64,000 bases of DNA from Pseudomonas matsuisoli (GTDB lineage: Bacteria > Pseudomonadota > Gammaproteobacteria > Pseudomonadales > Pseudomonadaceae). The stretch is taken from the NCBI RefSeq assembly GCF_014647635.1, contig NZ_BMPO01000003.1:62001-126000 (forward strand), in the 5' to 3' direction. Below are positions 18,362 through 26,656 of this stretch, piece by piece. Both the position numbers and the translations under genes were made by a program. A model generated the notes under the pieces. It had not been told where the DNA came from. It saw nothing but the letters and a program-made list of their open reading frames with translations, and searched no databases. Every line of letters starts with the position of its first letter. The stretch's first letter is position 1.

Positions 18362-19375
18362 TTGAATACAACCGTGCAACGTCTGCGGGTGCTCTACACC
18401 GGCGGCACTATCGGCATGCAGATGAGTAACGATGGCCTGGCCCCCGCCGGCGGCTTCGAAGCGCGACTGCGCGAGGCGCAGCGATCCTTTAGCAAGCAGG
18501 CACTGCCCGAATGGAGCTTCAAGGAGCTCGCGCCGCTGCTGGACAGCGCCAACATGGCTCAGCGCAATTGGCTCACGATGCGCGATGAAATCGTCGCGGC
18601 TTACGAAAAGGACGGTTGCGACGCCGTACTGGTATTGCATGGCACCGATACCCTCGCCTACAGCGCAGGCGCCTTAAGCTTCCTGCTATTAGATCTGCCA
18701 ATACCGGTGGTGCTGACCGGTTCAATGCAGCCCGCCGGCGCAGCGGACAGCGACGCATGGCCGAACCTCTTCGGCGCCATGCAGGCACTGGCCGAAGGCG
18801 TTCGGCCCGGAGTACACGTCTTTTTCAATGGCCGGTTGATGCACGGCGCACGGGTTAGCAAACTGCGCAGCGATGCCCCGGATGCCTTCCACGTACTGCC
18901 CCGCCGTCGCGAAGCCTCCCCGGCGCGCACGCTCGCGTCGATCGACTTCCAGCACCCTCGTTCGCAAACGAATATCGCCATCTTGCCGCTTTTCCCTGGC
19001 CTGCAAGCTCACCACATCGAGGCACTGGCCACTTCACGCCCACAGGCGTTGCTGCTGGAGTGCTACGGCAGCGGAACCGGCCCCTCCGATAACCAAGAAA
19101 TTCTGGCGGCATTGCGTGAAGCGCACCGCGCCGGCACCGTCCTGGCCGCCATCAGCCAATGCCCAAATGGGCACATCGCGTTCGACACCTACGCTGCCGG
19201 AAGCCGGCTACGTGATGTCGGCCTTGTATCCGGCGGCGGCATGACGCGAGAGGCCGCGCTTGGGAAGCTCTTCGCACTGCTCGGGATGGGCATGGTGCAA
19301 AAGGACGTGGAGCATTGGTTCGCGCAGGATTTGTGCGGCGAGATGCACGATGACCCGAATACCATTGCGCGGTAG
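18362..19375 (+). CDS. Asparaginase (type I / cytoplasmic-like)
   Basis: 337 residues from TTG 18362, with GTGAGG 8 bp upstream; a GTG at 18374 is the alternative. Hydrolyses L-asparagine to aspartate and ammonia. Both catalytic regions are present: LYTGGTIGMQ near residue 12 (first nucleophilic Thr) and VLHGTDTLAYSAGAL near 93. No signal peptide is seen, so it should be cytoplasmic. The HIAFDTYAAGSRLRDVGLVSGGGMT stretch is typical of type I AnsA enzymes. Aspartate formed could feed AspA encoded earlier in the window. Confidence 0.9.
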   Translation: MNTTVQRLRVLYTGGTIGMQMSNDGLAPAGGFEARLREAQRSFSKQALPEWSFKELAPLLDSANMAQRNWLTMRDEIVAAYEKDGCDAVLVLHGTDTLAYSAGALSFLLLDLPIPVVLTGSMQPAGAADSDAWPNLFGAMQALAEGVRPGVHVFFNGRLMHGARVSKLRSDAPDAFHVLPRRREASPARTLASIDFQHPRSQTNIAILPLFPGLQAHHIEALATSRPQALLLECYGSGTGPSDNQEILAALREAHRAGTVLAAISQCPNGHIAFDTYAAGSRLRDVGLVSGGGMTREAALGKLFALLGMGMVQKDVEHWFAQDLCGEMHDDPNTIAR

Positions 19376-19753
19376 CCCTTACACACAAAAGTCAGGCACG
19401 TTTGCGGAGGTGAACGTGCGCACAAACGGATTAACTCGCCTGATGCATCGGCCATAATGTGAAGTGCGCATCTTTCACTGCAACTTCGAATATGTAAGTG
19501 CGTCCATCGGGAGCTTCGCGCGAAGTTCCCTCCGTTTGAATCCGATCTTTTTAAGTGATGGCCAGTTCACATTATCCCGGTTGTCCTGTCCTGCCTACGT
19601 CTATAGCATTCCCTCCGACTTACATGCCGTGCCAATACTTGCGCAATACCAAGCAACTATTTGCACACAACTTACGAGCAGGATGCTCAATAGGCAGCTT
19701 ACATAAAGCTGCCGTGAACTTTCGGCATATCCCATCAGCCGTCGAGTCATGGA
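19376..19753. other. AT-rich intergenic region upstream of the T6SS operon
   Basis: 378 bp without a supported gene. It must hold the T6SS operon promoter. I searched by eye for a sigma-54 -24/-12 element; the nearest match, CGTGCCAATACTTGC at about 19628-19642, lacks the GG of the -24 box. No terminator, repeat or sRNA could be supported. Confidence 0.5.
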
Positions 19754-21322
19754 ATGACACTTACAAGCGACTTACTGACGTCCATTCTTTCGATCGCTCA
19801 TACGCCAATAGCGGAAGACAATTTCGCCGGTAGCGATGCACGTTATTCGCCTGAATACGAAACCATTGAGAATGAAGTTGGAAAAGCGACCTCTATACAC
19901 AAGACCGATGGCCCTGACTGGCATAGAACACATGAACTTTGCGTCAACTTACTGAGCACGCAAAGCAAGGACTTGCGCATTGCCTGTTGGCTTACCTGGG
20001 CGCTTTATGAGCGCTATAGTTACCTTGGTCTCCATGCCGGCATCACGTTGCTCGCTGCATTAAGCGATGAGCACTGGGACGTCCTTCACCCCGCGAAACC
20101 TCGCACCCGTACTGCTGCGTTTGCCTGGTTGCTACCGCGACTCGAAGAGGTGCTTACCCACTACACGGCCAAAATTGAGGAACGTGCGCTCTTCGAAAGC
20201 CTTACCCAAACGCTGAACACGCTGGACAGCTTTTTGACTGAAAAGCTAGGCGATCAAGCACCACTGTTAGTTCCACTCTGCCGCCGGTTAAAAGATCAAC
20301 TAGACCGCACACAAAACATACAGCAGACCAAATCTGAAGAGGAAGTTTCGGAACTTTCCACTGAAGTAACCAATACCGCTGCAGCGGTTAAAAAGCTGGA
20401 TTTCGACAGCGAGAAAGAAGCGCATAAAGCGCTACGAGGATTACAAGAGGCTGCGCGGCCACTCAGCGCTTTTTGGCTAAAACAGAAGAATGACGACGTG
20501 CGGGCTTTTCGCCTGGCGAGGACCCTGCTGTGGCTGCCGATCGATTCGTTACCCGGCTGCAACGCGGAAAAGATTACGGCACTCCGAGGCATCCCCGCGG
20601 ACAAATCGAACAGTTTTCGAGACCGAATCGGCCAACGTGCAGGGGGCGATCTACTGCTCGATCTTGAAACGAGCATCGCCCGCGCGCCCTTTTGGCTGGA
20701 TGGCCAGTTTCTCGTATGGCAATGCCTGGAAACACTGGATGCCCACGCCGCCATGCGTGAAATCGAGATCCAGTTGGCGCTGTTCCTGGCCCGCAACCCC
20801 GGCCTTGAATTGCTGCATTTTCACGACGGCATCCCGTTCGCGGACGCGCAGACGCGGGGCTGGATCGATGCCTATGTCGCGCCGCATGTGCAGGGCCGTT
20901 CTCCTGCAGCGCCAGCTCCGGTACCTGGCGGCGCCGTTACCTCGGAAGGCGCCTGGAACGCATCACTGGCAGCTGCCGTGGAGGGGCTGCGTAAAGACGG
21001 CCTGAAGACCGGCATTCGCACGCTCAAACAAGGCCATGCCGATGCCCGCAATGGCCGTGAACGCTTTCACTGGCAACTCGCCGAGGCGCGACTCTGCATC
21101 GCCGGCAAGAAATTCGAGCTGGCGCATAACCGGCTCGATGCATTGGATCGCAGCCTGCAGGGCTCGGCACTGGCGGAATGGGAACCGCAACTTGCCCTCG
21201 ACGTACTGCGGCTGTTGCACGGTTGCCTCGAATCGCTTCCGCAAAACCCGGACATTCGTGAAGCCCGGGATGAAACCTATCGCCGACTGTGTCACCTCGA
21301 CCTCGAAGCGGTACTCGACTAG
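19754..21322 (+). CDS. tssA: T6SS baseplate/cap protein TssA
   Basis: 522 residues. The ImpA N-terminal domain (about residues 10-130, including SKDLRIACWLTWALYERYSYLGL) is followed by a variable middle region and a C-terminal domain from about 400. TssA coordinates baseplate and sheath-tube polymerisation. It is the first gene of a 16-gene operon, as hsiA2 is in P. aeruginosa H2-T6SS. The 5' half is AT-richer (about 45% GC in the 60-base line I counted) than the 3' half (about 58%). No clear Shine-Dalgarno precedes the chosen ATG. Confidence 0.92.
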   Translation: MTLTSDLLTSILSIAHTPIAEDNFAGSDARYSPEYETIENEVGKATSIHKTDGPDWHRTHELCVNLLSTQSKDLRIACWLTWALYERYSYLGLHAGITLLAALSDEHWDVLHPAKPRTRTAAFAWLLPRLEEVLTHYTAKIEERALFESLTQTLNTLDSFLTEKLGDQAPLLVPLCRRLKDQLDRTQNIQQTKSEEEVSELSTEVTNTAAAVKKLDFDSEKEAHKALRGLQEAARPLSAFWLKQKNDDVRAFRLARTLLWLPIDSLPGCNAEKITALRGIPADKSNSFRDRIGQRAGGDLLLDLETSIARAPFWLDGQFLVWQCLETLDAHAAMREIEIQLALFLARNPGLELLHFHDGIPFADAQTRGWIDAYVAPHVQGRSPAAPAPVPGGAVTSEGAWNASLAAAVEGLRKDGLKTGIRTLKQGHADARNGRERFHWQLAEARLCIAGKKFELAHNRLDALDRSLQGSALAEWEPQLALDVLRLLHGCLESLPQNPDIREARDETYRRLCHLDLEAVLD

Positions 21323-21354
21323 GCCCCAAGGGCCCTAAACCAAGGAGATGAACC

Positions 21355-21861
21355 ATGGCCAAAGAAGGCTCCGTCGCACCCAAGGAACGCGTCAACGTAA
21401 CGTTCAAACCCAGCAATGGGGGTGCGCAGGAAGAAGTCGAACTTCCGCTCAAACTCATGGTGTTGGGGGATTTCACCCAACGGGCCGATGATCGAAAGAT
21501 CGAGGACCGCAAACCCATCAGCATCGACAAGAACACCTTCGACGAAGTGCTCGCCAAACAAGAGCTGTCGCTGACCTTGAGCGTTCCCAACCGCCTGCAG
21601 GATGAGGCGACGACGGAAGAGCTACCGATCGATCTGAAGATCAACTCGATGAAGGACTTCAACCCGGCCAACCTGGTCGACCAGGTCCCTGAGCTGAAGA
21701 AAATGATGGAGCTGCGGGATGCGCTTGTAGCGCTCAAGGGCCCACTGGGCAATGCCCCTGCCTTCCGCAAGGCGATCGAAAACGTATTGGCCGATGACGA
21801 GTCCCGCGCCCGTGTTCTGGGCGAATTGGAAATGACCGAGCACGCCAAGCAGGACGTGTAA
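21355..21861 (+). CDS. tssB: T6SS contractile sheath small subunit TssB
   Basis: 168 residues, normal length for TssB/VipA. The typical block PLKLMVLGDFTQRADDRKIEDRKP is at residues 32-55, and NPANLVDQVPELKKMMELRDALVALKGPLGN near 100-130. TssB and TssC form the cytoplasmic sheath whose contraction drives the needle. Strong AAGGAG site 7 bp upstream of the ATG; 25 bp before tssC. Confidence 0.97.
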   Translation: MAKEGSVAPKERVNVTFKPSNGGAQEEVELPLKLMVLGDFTQRADDRKIEDRKPISIDKNTFDEVLAKQELSLTLSVPNRLQDEATTEELPIDLKINSMKDFNPANLVDQVPELKKMMELRDALVALKGPLGNAPAFRKAIENVLADDESRARVLGELEMTEHAKQDV

Positions 21862-21886
21862 GCAAGCAGACAAGGACGACCGAAAC

Positions 21887-23362
21887 ATGAGCACCAGCGC
21901 AGCTGTAGAAACCAACCAGGGTACCGCCAGCGTCGGCATTCTGGACCGCATCATCGCCGAAACCAAATTAACCCCGCACGACGAAGCCTACGGTATTGCC
22001 AAGCGCGGCGTATCCGCCTTCATCGAGGAGCTGCTCAAACCGCAGAACGAAAACGAGCCTGTCAAGAAAGCGCTCGTCGACCGCATGATTGCCGAGATCG
22101 ATGCCAAGCTCAGCCGGCAGATGGACGAGATCCTGCACCACGCTGAATTCCAGGCGCTCGAATCGTCCTGGCGTGGCCTGAAGTTACTCGTGGACCGCAC
22201 CAACTTCCGCGAGAACATCAAGCTCGAGATCATCAATGCTTCCAAGCAAGACTTACTCGACGACTTCGAGGACAGCGCGGAAATCACTCAATCCGGGCTG
22301 TACAAGCACGTCTACACCGCAGAATACGGCCAGTTCGGTGGCCAGCCTGTAGGCGCCCTGATCGCGAATTACTTCTTCGACCCAAGCGCTCCCGATATCA
22401 AGACGCTGCAATACGTCTCCAATGTTGCAAGCATGGCCCACGCGCCGTTCATCGCCGCTGCCGGTCCGAAATTCTTCGGCCTGGAGACCTTCACCGGCCT
22501 GCCGGATATCAAGGATCTGAAGGATCATTTCGACGGCCCACAGTTCGCCAAATGGCAAAGCTTCCGCGAGCAGGAAGATGCCCGCTATGTTGGGCTGACC
22601 GTGCCGCGCTTTCTCCTGCGCAACCCGTACGATCCGGAAGAAAACCCGGTCAAAACGTTCGTCTACAAGGAGAACGTCGCCAACAGTCACGAGCACTATC
22701 TATGGGGCAACACGGCCTACACCTTCGCCAGCCGCCTGACTGACAGCTTCGCCAAATTCCGTTGGTGCCCAAACATCGTCGGCCCGCAGAGCGGCGGCGC
22801 CGTGGAAGACCTGCCTCTGCACCACTTCGAAAGCATGGGTGAGATTGAAACCAAGATCCCAACCGAGGTGCTGGTGTCCGACCGCCGCGAATATGAACTC
22901 GCGGATGAAGGGTTCATCGCACTGACCATGCGCAAGGGCAGCGACAATGCGGCGTTCTTCTCCGCCAATTCCGCGCAGAAGCCGAAGTACTTCGGCAACA
23001 GCGAGGAAGGCAAGCTCGCCGAGCTCAACTACAAGCTCGGCACGCAATTGCCTTACCTGTTCATCGTCAACCGCCTGGCGCATTACCTGAAAGTGCTGCA
23101 GCGCGAGCAGATTGGTGCCTGGAAACAACGCACCGACCTCGAACTGGAGCTCAACAAGTGGATCCGCCAGTTCGTTGCCGACCAGGAAAATCCAAGCCCG
23201 GAGGTGCGCGGGCGCCGTCCCTTACGCGCCGCACAAATCACGGTCAGCGACGTCGCCGGCGAGCCGGGTTGGTATCGCGTCAGCCTGAACGTTCGCCCTC
23301 ACTTCAAATACATGGGCGCGGATTTCACGCTTTCGCTGGTTGGAAAGCTGGATAAGGAATAA
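21887..23362 (+). CDS. tssC: T6SS contractile sheath large subunit TssC
   Basis: 491 residues. Conserved blocks LESSWRGLKLLVDRTNFREN near 88-107, FGLETFTGLPD near 196, and the C-terminal GWYRVSLNVRPHFKYMGADF are typical of TssC/VipB. Partner of TssB in the sheath; the C-terminal region forms the surface recognised by ClpV with TssB. A stable hairpin follows before tssE. Confidence 0.97.
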   Translation: MSTSAAVETNQGTASVGILDRIIAETKLTPHDEAYGIAKRGVSAFIEELLKPQNENEPVKKALVDRMIAEIDAKLSRQMDEILHHAEFQALESSWRGLKLLVDRTNFRENIKLEIINASKQDLLDDFEDSAEITQSGLYKHVYTAEYGQFGGQPVGALIANYFFDPSAPDIKTLQYVSNVASMAHAPFIAAAGPKFFGLETFTGLPDIKDLKDHFDGPQFAKWQSFREQEDARYVGLTVPRFLLRNPYDPEENPVKTFVYKENVANSHEHYLWGNTAYTFASRLTDSFAKFRWCPNIVGPQSGGAVEDLPLHHFESMGEIETKIPTEVLVSDRREYELADEGFIALTMRKGSDNAAFFSANSAQKPKYFGNSEEGKLAELNYKLGTQLPYLFIVNRLAHYLKVLQREQIGAWKQRTDLELELNKWIRQFVADQENPSPEVRGRRPLRAAQITVSDVAGEPGWYRVSLNVRPHFKYMGADFTLSLVGKLDKE

Positions 23363-23371
23363 CCGTGGATT

Positions 23372-23404
23372 GCGTAGAGGCGCCTCCCGTGCGCGCCTCT
23401 ACGC
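23372..23404 (+). other. Perfect 12-bp stem-loop between tssC and tssE
   Basis: GCGTAGAGGCGC (23372-23383) and its exact complement GCGCCTCTACGC (23393-23404) flank a 9-nt loop. No T-run follows, so it is not a simple terminator. It ends 3 bp before the AAGGAGG of tssE. It could protect the 3' end of a processed tssABC transcript and so raise sheath protein over downstream subunits. Confidence 0.6.
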
Positions 23405-23417
23405 GAAGGAGGCCCCA

Positions 23418-23822
23418 ATGACTTACGGCAGTCTGTTCGAAAGGCTGAGTGGCGACAGCAGCCGACGCGTCGGGCAGGATCTTCCTGCCGCAGCGATGCA
23501 TTCGGTGGCCGCCCATTTGGCCAAAATGCTGAGTACTCGCGCCGGTAGCGTGCAGACGCTACCGGACTACGGGTTACCCGACCTGAACGATATGCGTCGT
23601 TCCCTGCACGATTCCCTACAGCAGGCACGTAGCGCGATCGAACGGTTCATCGACGCCTACGAACCGCGCCTTAGCCGCGTATCGGTCATACCGCTACCCC
23701 GCGAGCATGATCCACTGACCTTGCGTTTCGCCATAGACGCCGTATTGGAAGTGGAAGGATTCAAACGAAAGGTCAGCTTCTCCGCCCAGGTGGACGGTAG
23801 CGGGCAAGTCAAGGTGAGCTGA
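23418..23822 (+). CDS. tssE: T6SS baseplate wedge protein TssE (gp25-like)
   Basis: 134 residues from ATG 23418, directly behind AAGGAGG. It carries the gp25 lysozyme-like fold of phage baseplates, with the family blocks HLAKMLSTRAGSVQTLPDYGLPDLND and FIDAYEPRLSRVSV. TssE joins TssF and TssG in the baseplate wedge. A 57-bp gap separates it from tssF. Confidence 0.95.
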   Translation: MTYGSLFERLSGDSSRRVGQDLPAAAMHSVAAHLAKMLSTRAGSVQTLPDYGLPDLNDMRRSLHDSLQQARSAIERFIDAYEPRLSRVSVIPLPREHDPLTLRFAIDAVLEVEGFKRKVSFSAQVDGSGQVKVS

Positions 23823-23879
23823 CGGCACCCGTCTGCCACACGGGCAGGATGCCCTCGCGAAGGTCAATCAAGGATCGAT

Positions 23880-25670
23880 ATGTCGTTCAACCATTACTAC
23901 CAGAGCGAACTGACGGCGTTGCGCCAGCTCGGCAAGCGTTTCTCGGAACGCAGCCCCGCGCTGGCACCGTTTCTCGGCCAAAGCGAACGCGATCCCGATG
24001 TGGAACGTTTGCTCGAGGGATTCGCCTTCCTTACCGGTCGTCTACGGCAAAAACTCGATGATGGGCTGCCTGAGCTCACCCATTCGCTGATGCACCTGCT
24101 CTGGCCAAACTACATGCGGCCGTTACCCTCGTTCAGCATGCTGCAATTCGATCCGCTGGACCGCGTTGGCGCAGCGGTCGTCGTCCCCCCATACACGCCC
24201 GTGGAATCCAAGGCAATCGAAGGCGTGGCGTGTCGGTTTCGCACCACATCGGCGGTAGAAATCCACCCGCTAGGCCTGACCGCGCTCGACTATGCAACAA
24301 AGGGCGAAGGCGCCCTGCTCACCCTTCGCGCCAGCGTGACGGGCGGCGGCGATCTCAGCGATCTGCGCCTGTCGAACTTGCGCTTGCACCTGTGCGGCGA
24401 GCGCTACATTGCGCAATGGCTCTACTTCGCCATGCGAACGAATCTTAAATCCCTTCAAATCGTACTCCTGGATGGCACCGGCGCGCCGCTCGAACAGGAC
24501 AGCGGCGCACACGTAGCACCACTTGCGCTGAATCCCGAATCGATCCAGCCGGCAGGCTTCTCCGAAGAGGAGGCGTTGATCCCCTACCCGCTGAACACCT
24601 TTCGCGGGTACCGCTACCTTCAGGAATATTTCGTTTTCCAGGAGAAATTCCTGTTCGTCGAACTCACCGGGCTCGATGCGTTGCAGCGCTACCCGGCTGA
24701 GCTGCTCAAACGTGCACAAGGCATGGCGTTCAAGTTCGAGCTGGGCAAGGTCGGTTCGCAGCGCATCCAGCCCACGCTGGATAACATCAAACTGTATTGC
24801 TGCCCCGTCGCCAATCTTTTCGCCCATGACGCCGTCCCCATCCGTCTCGACGGTCGCCAGGATCAATACCTGCTCCGCCCCGCAGAGCTTGCGGCGGGGC
24901 ACTGCGGCGTATTCTCGGTGGACCGCGTCACCGGATGGCGACCCGGTGGTAAAGGCTACGAGCGCTACGTGCCATTCGAGTCCTTCGATCACGACCACAG
25001 TTTCGATGTGGACGACGTTCGCCCGCATTACAGCGTACGGCAACGTGTATCCCTCGCGGACGAAGGACTCGAGACCTATCTCAGCTTTGGCATCCGCGAC
25101 ATACAGCGGCACGAAACGCTCTCCATCGAGCTGACCTGCACCAACGCCAATCTGCCGCGTCAGCTCAAGCTCGGTGATATCTGCCTGCCTGCTGAAGGCA
25201 CCCCCGAGTTTCTGACCTTCCGCAACATCACCACGCCAACCCCGAGCTATGCGCCGCCACTACACAACGACTTCCTCTGGAAGCTCATCAGCAACATGTC
25301 GCTCAACTACCTGTCGCTTGCCAACGTCGACGCGTTGAAGGTGATTCTCGAAACCTACGACCTACCGCGTTACTACAACGGGCACGCCCAGCGGGTCAGT
25401 CGGCGGCAAATGGATGGATTGGAAGGCATCCGCCACCGACAGGTCGATCGGCTGCATCGGGGCTTGCCCGTACGCGGAATACGAACGGAGCTGACCATGA
25501 ATCCAGAGAGCTTTCTCGGCGAGGCGGACCTGTACCTCTTCGCGTCGGTGCTCAACGAGTTCTTCGCGCTATACGCCAGCCTCAATTCGTACCACGAGCT
25601 TCATGTGAAAAGCACAAAGGGAGAGGTGTACCGATGGTCGCCGCGCATGGGCCAACAGCCGCTACTTTGA
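23880..25670 (+). CDS. tssF: T6SS baseplate protein TssF
   Basis: 596 residues, full length. Starts MSFNHYYQSELTALRQLGKRF, followed by the strongly conserved SERDPDVERLLEGFAFLTGRLRQKLDD in residues 40-66 region and HLLWPNYMRPLPSFSMLQF near 75-95. TssF forms the baseplate wedge with TssE, TssG and TssK. Its end overlaps tssG by 37 bp, so the two are probably translationally coupled. Confidence 0.96.
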   Translation: MSFNHYYQSELTALRQLGKRFSERSPALAPFLGQSERDPDVERLLEGFAFLTGRLRQKLDDGLPELTHSLMHLLWPNYMRPLPSFSMLQFDPLDRVGAAVVVPPYTPVESKAIEGVACRFRTTSAVEIHPLGLTALDYATKGEGALLTLRASVTGGGDLSDLRLSNLRLHLCGERYIAQWLYFAMRTNLKSLQIVLLDGTGAPLEQDSGAHVAPLALNPESIQPAGFSEEEALIPYPLNTFRGYRYLQEYFVFQEKFLFVELTGLDALQRYPAELLKRAQGMAFKFELGKVGSQRIQPTLDNIKLYCCPVANLFAHDAVPIRLDGRQDQYLLRPAELAAGHCGVFSVDRVTGWRPGGKGYERYVPFESFDHDHSFDVDDVRPHYSVRQRVSLADEGLETYLSFGIRDIQRHETLSIELTCTNANLPRQLKLGDICLPAEGTPEFLTFRNITTPTPSYAPPLHNDFLWKLISNMSLNYLSLANVDALKVILETYDLPRYYNGHAQRVSRRQMDGLEGIRHRQVDRLHRGLPVRGIRTELTMNPESFLGEADLYLFASVLNEFFALYASLNSYHELHVKSTKGEVYRWSPRMGQQPLL

Positions 25671-26656
25671 GCCGACTCAGCCAGGGCATCCGTGAGTACA
25701 GCCTTTTCCAGGGGGTACAGTTGGTGCTGGAGCGCTTGCGGGCCGCTCACCCGGCGCTGGACGACAAAGCGCTGCATGAGCTGCTGGATTACGAAGCAAA
25801 CCCGAGCCTGGGTTTTCCTGGCAGCGATATCGATCAGGTCCAGTTCTTCGAACAAGGCGGTGTGCTACGTGCTCGCCTGCGGATCAACGTCGTCAGCTTG
25901 TTCGGCGCCGGTTCGCCGATACCGGCGTTTTATGGCGAGCAAGCGTTGGGCGATGGACATGAGAACAAAACTACCCGGGACTTCCTGGACCTCTTCCACA
26001 ATCGATTGCAACGCCTATTGCTGCCGATCTGGAGCAAATACCGTTACTACGCTCGCTTTCGCAGCGGCGCCTCGGACGACTTTTCGGAACACCTCTTCGC
26101 CCTCATCGGTCTCGGCGGCAACGCCATTCGCCACGCCGACGAACTGAACTGGAAGCGCCTGCTGCCGTACCTTGGCCTGTTGAGCCTCAGGGCACACTCC
26201 GCCGCGCTCGTCGAAGCAGTACTGCGCTACTACTTCAAGCACGCAGACCTGAATATCGAGCAGTGCGTGGAGCGCCAGGTGAGCGTCGATGAAGACCAGC
26301 GCAACAGGCTCGGCGTTGCCCAAAGTCGCCTCGGCCACGACCTGGTGCTCGGCGCCAACGTGCGCGATTGCAGCGGTAAGTTTCGCGTCCACGTCAAAGG
26401 GCTCGATTGGGCGCGCTTCCACGAGTTCCTGCCAATCGGTCCGGGTTACCAGCCGCTCTGCGCACTCGTGCGGTTCACCCTGCGCGACCCACTGGACTAC
26501 GACATTCGTCTGCAACTTCGCCGCGACGAGCTACGCGAACTGCGCATAGGACAACACAACCCCTGTCGCCTCGGCTGGACGAGCTGGCTGGGGGTCGAGC
26601 ACGCCGATGGAGTCGTCACGCTCGGCAGCCAATCACCCAAGGATGGACATCAATGA
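25634..26656 (+). CDS. tssG: T6SS baseplate protein TssG
   Basis: 340 residues. Block SLFQGVQLVLERLRAAHP at residues 23-40, the VSLFGAGSPIPAFYGEQ block near 91 and FHEFLPIGPGYQPL near 270 are conserved in TssG. Works as part of the TssF2-TssG wedge core. ATG 25634 lies inside the tssF 3' end with GGGAGAGG upstream; the stop overlaps the clpV start. Confidence 0.95.
   Translation: MVAAHGPTAATLSRLSQGIREYSLFQGVQLVLERLRAAHPALDDKALHELLDYEANPSLGFPGSDIDQVQFFEQGGVLRARLRINVVSLFGAGSPIPAFYGEQALGDGHENKTTRDFLDLFHNRLQRLLLPIWSKYRYYARFRSGASDDFSEHLFALIGLGGNAIRHADELNWKRLLPYLGLLSLRAHSAALVEAVLRYYFKHADLNIEQCVERQVSVDEDQRNRLGVAQSRLGHDLVLGANVRDCSGKFRVHVKGLDWARFHEFLPIGPGYQPLCALVRFTLRDPLDYDIRLQLRRDELRELRIGQHNPCRLGWTSWLGVEHADGVVTLGSQSPKDGHQ

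Noticed and set aside
19376-19753. Sigma-54 promoter upstream of tssA
   Set aside because: Best candidate (about 19628-19642) lacks the -24 GG; no acceptable -24/-12 element seen.
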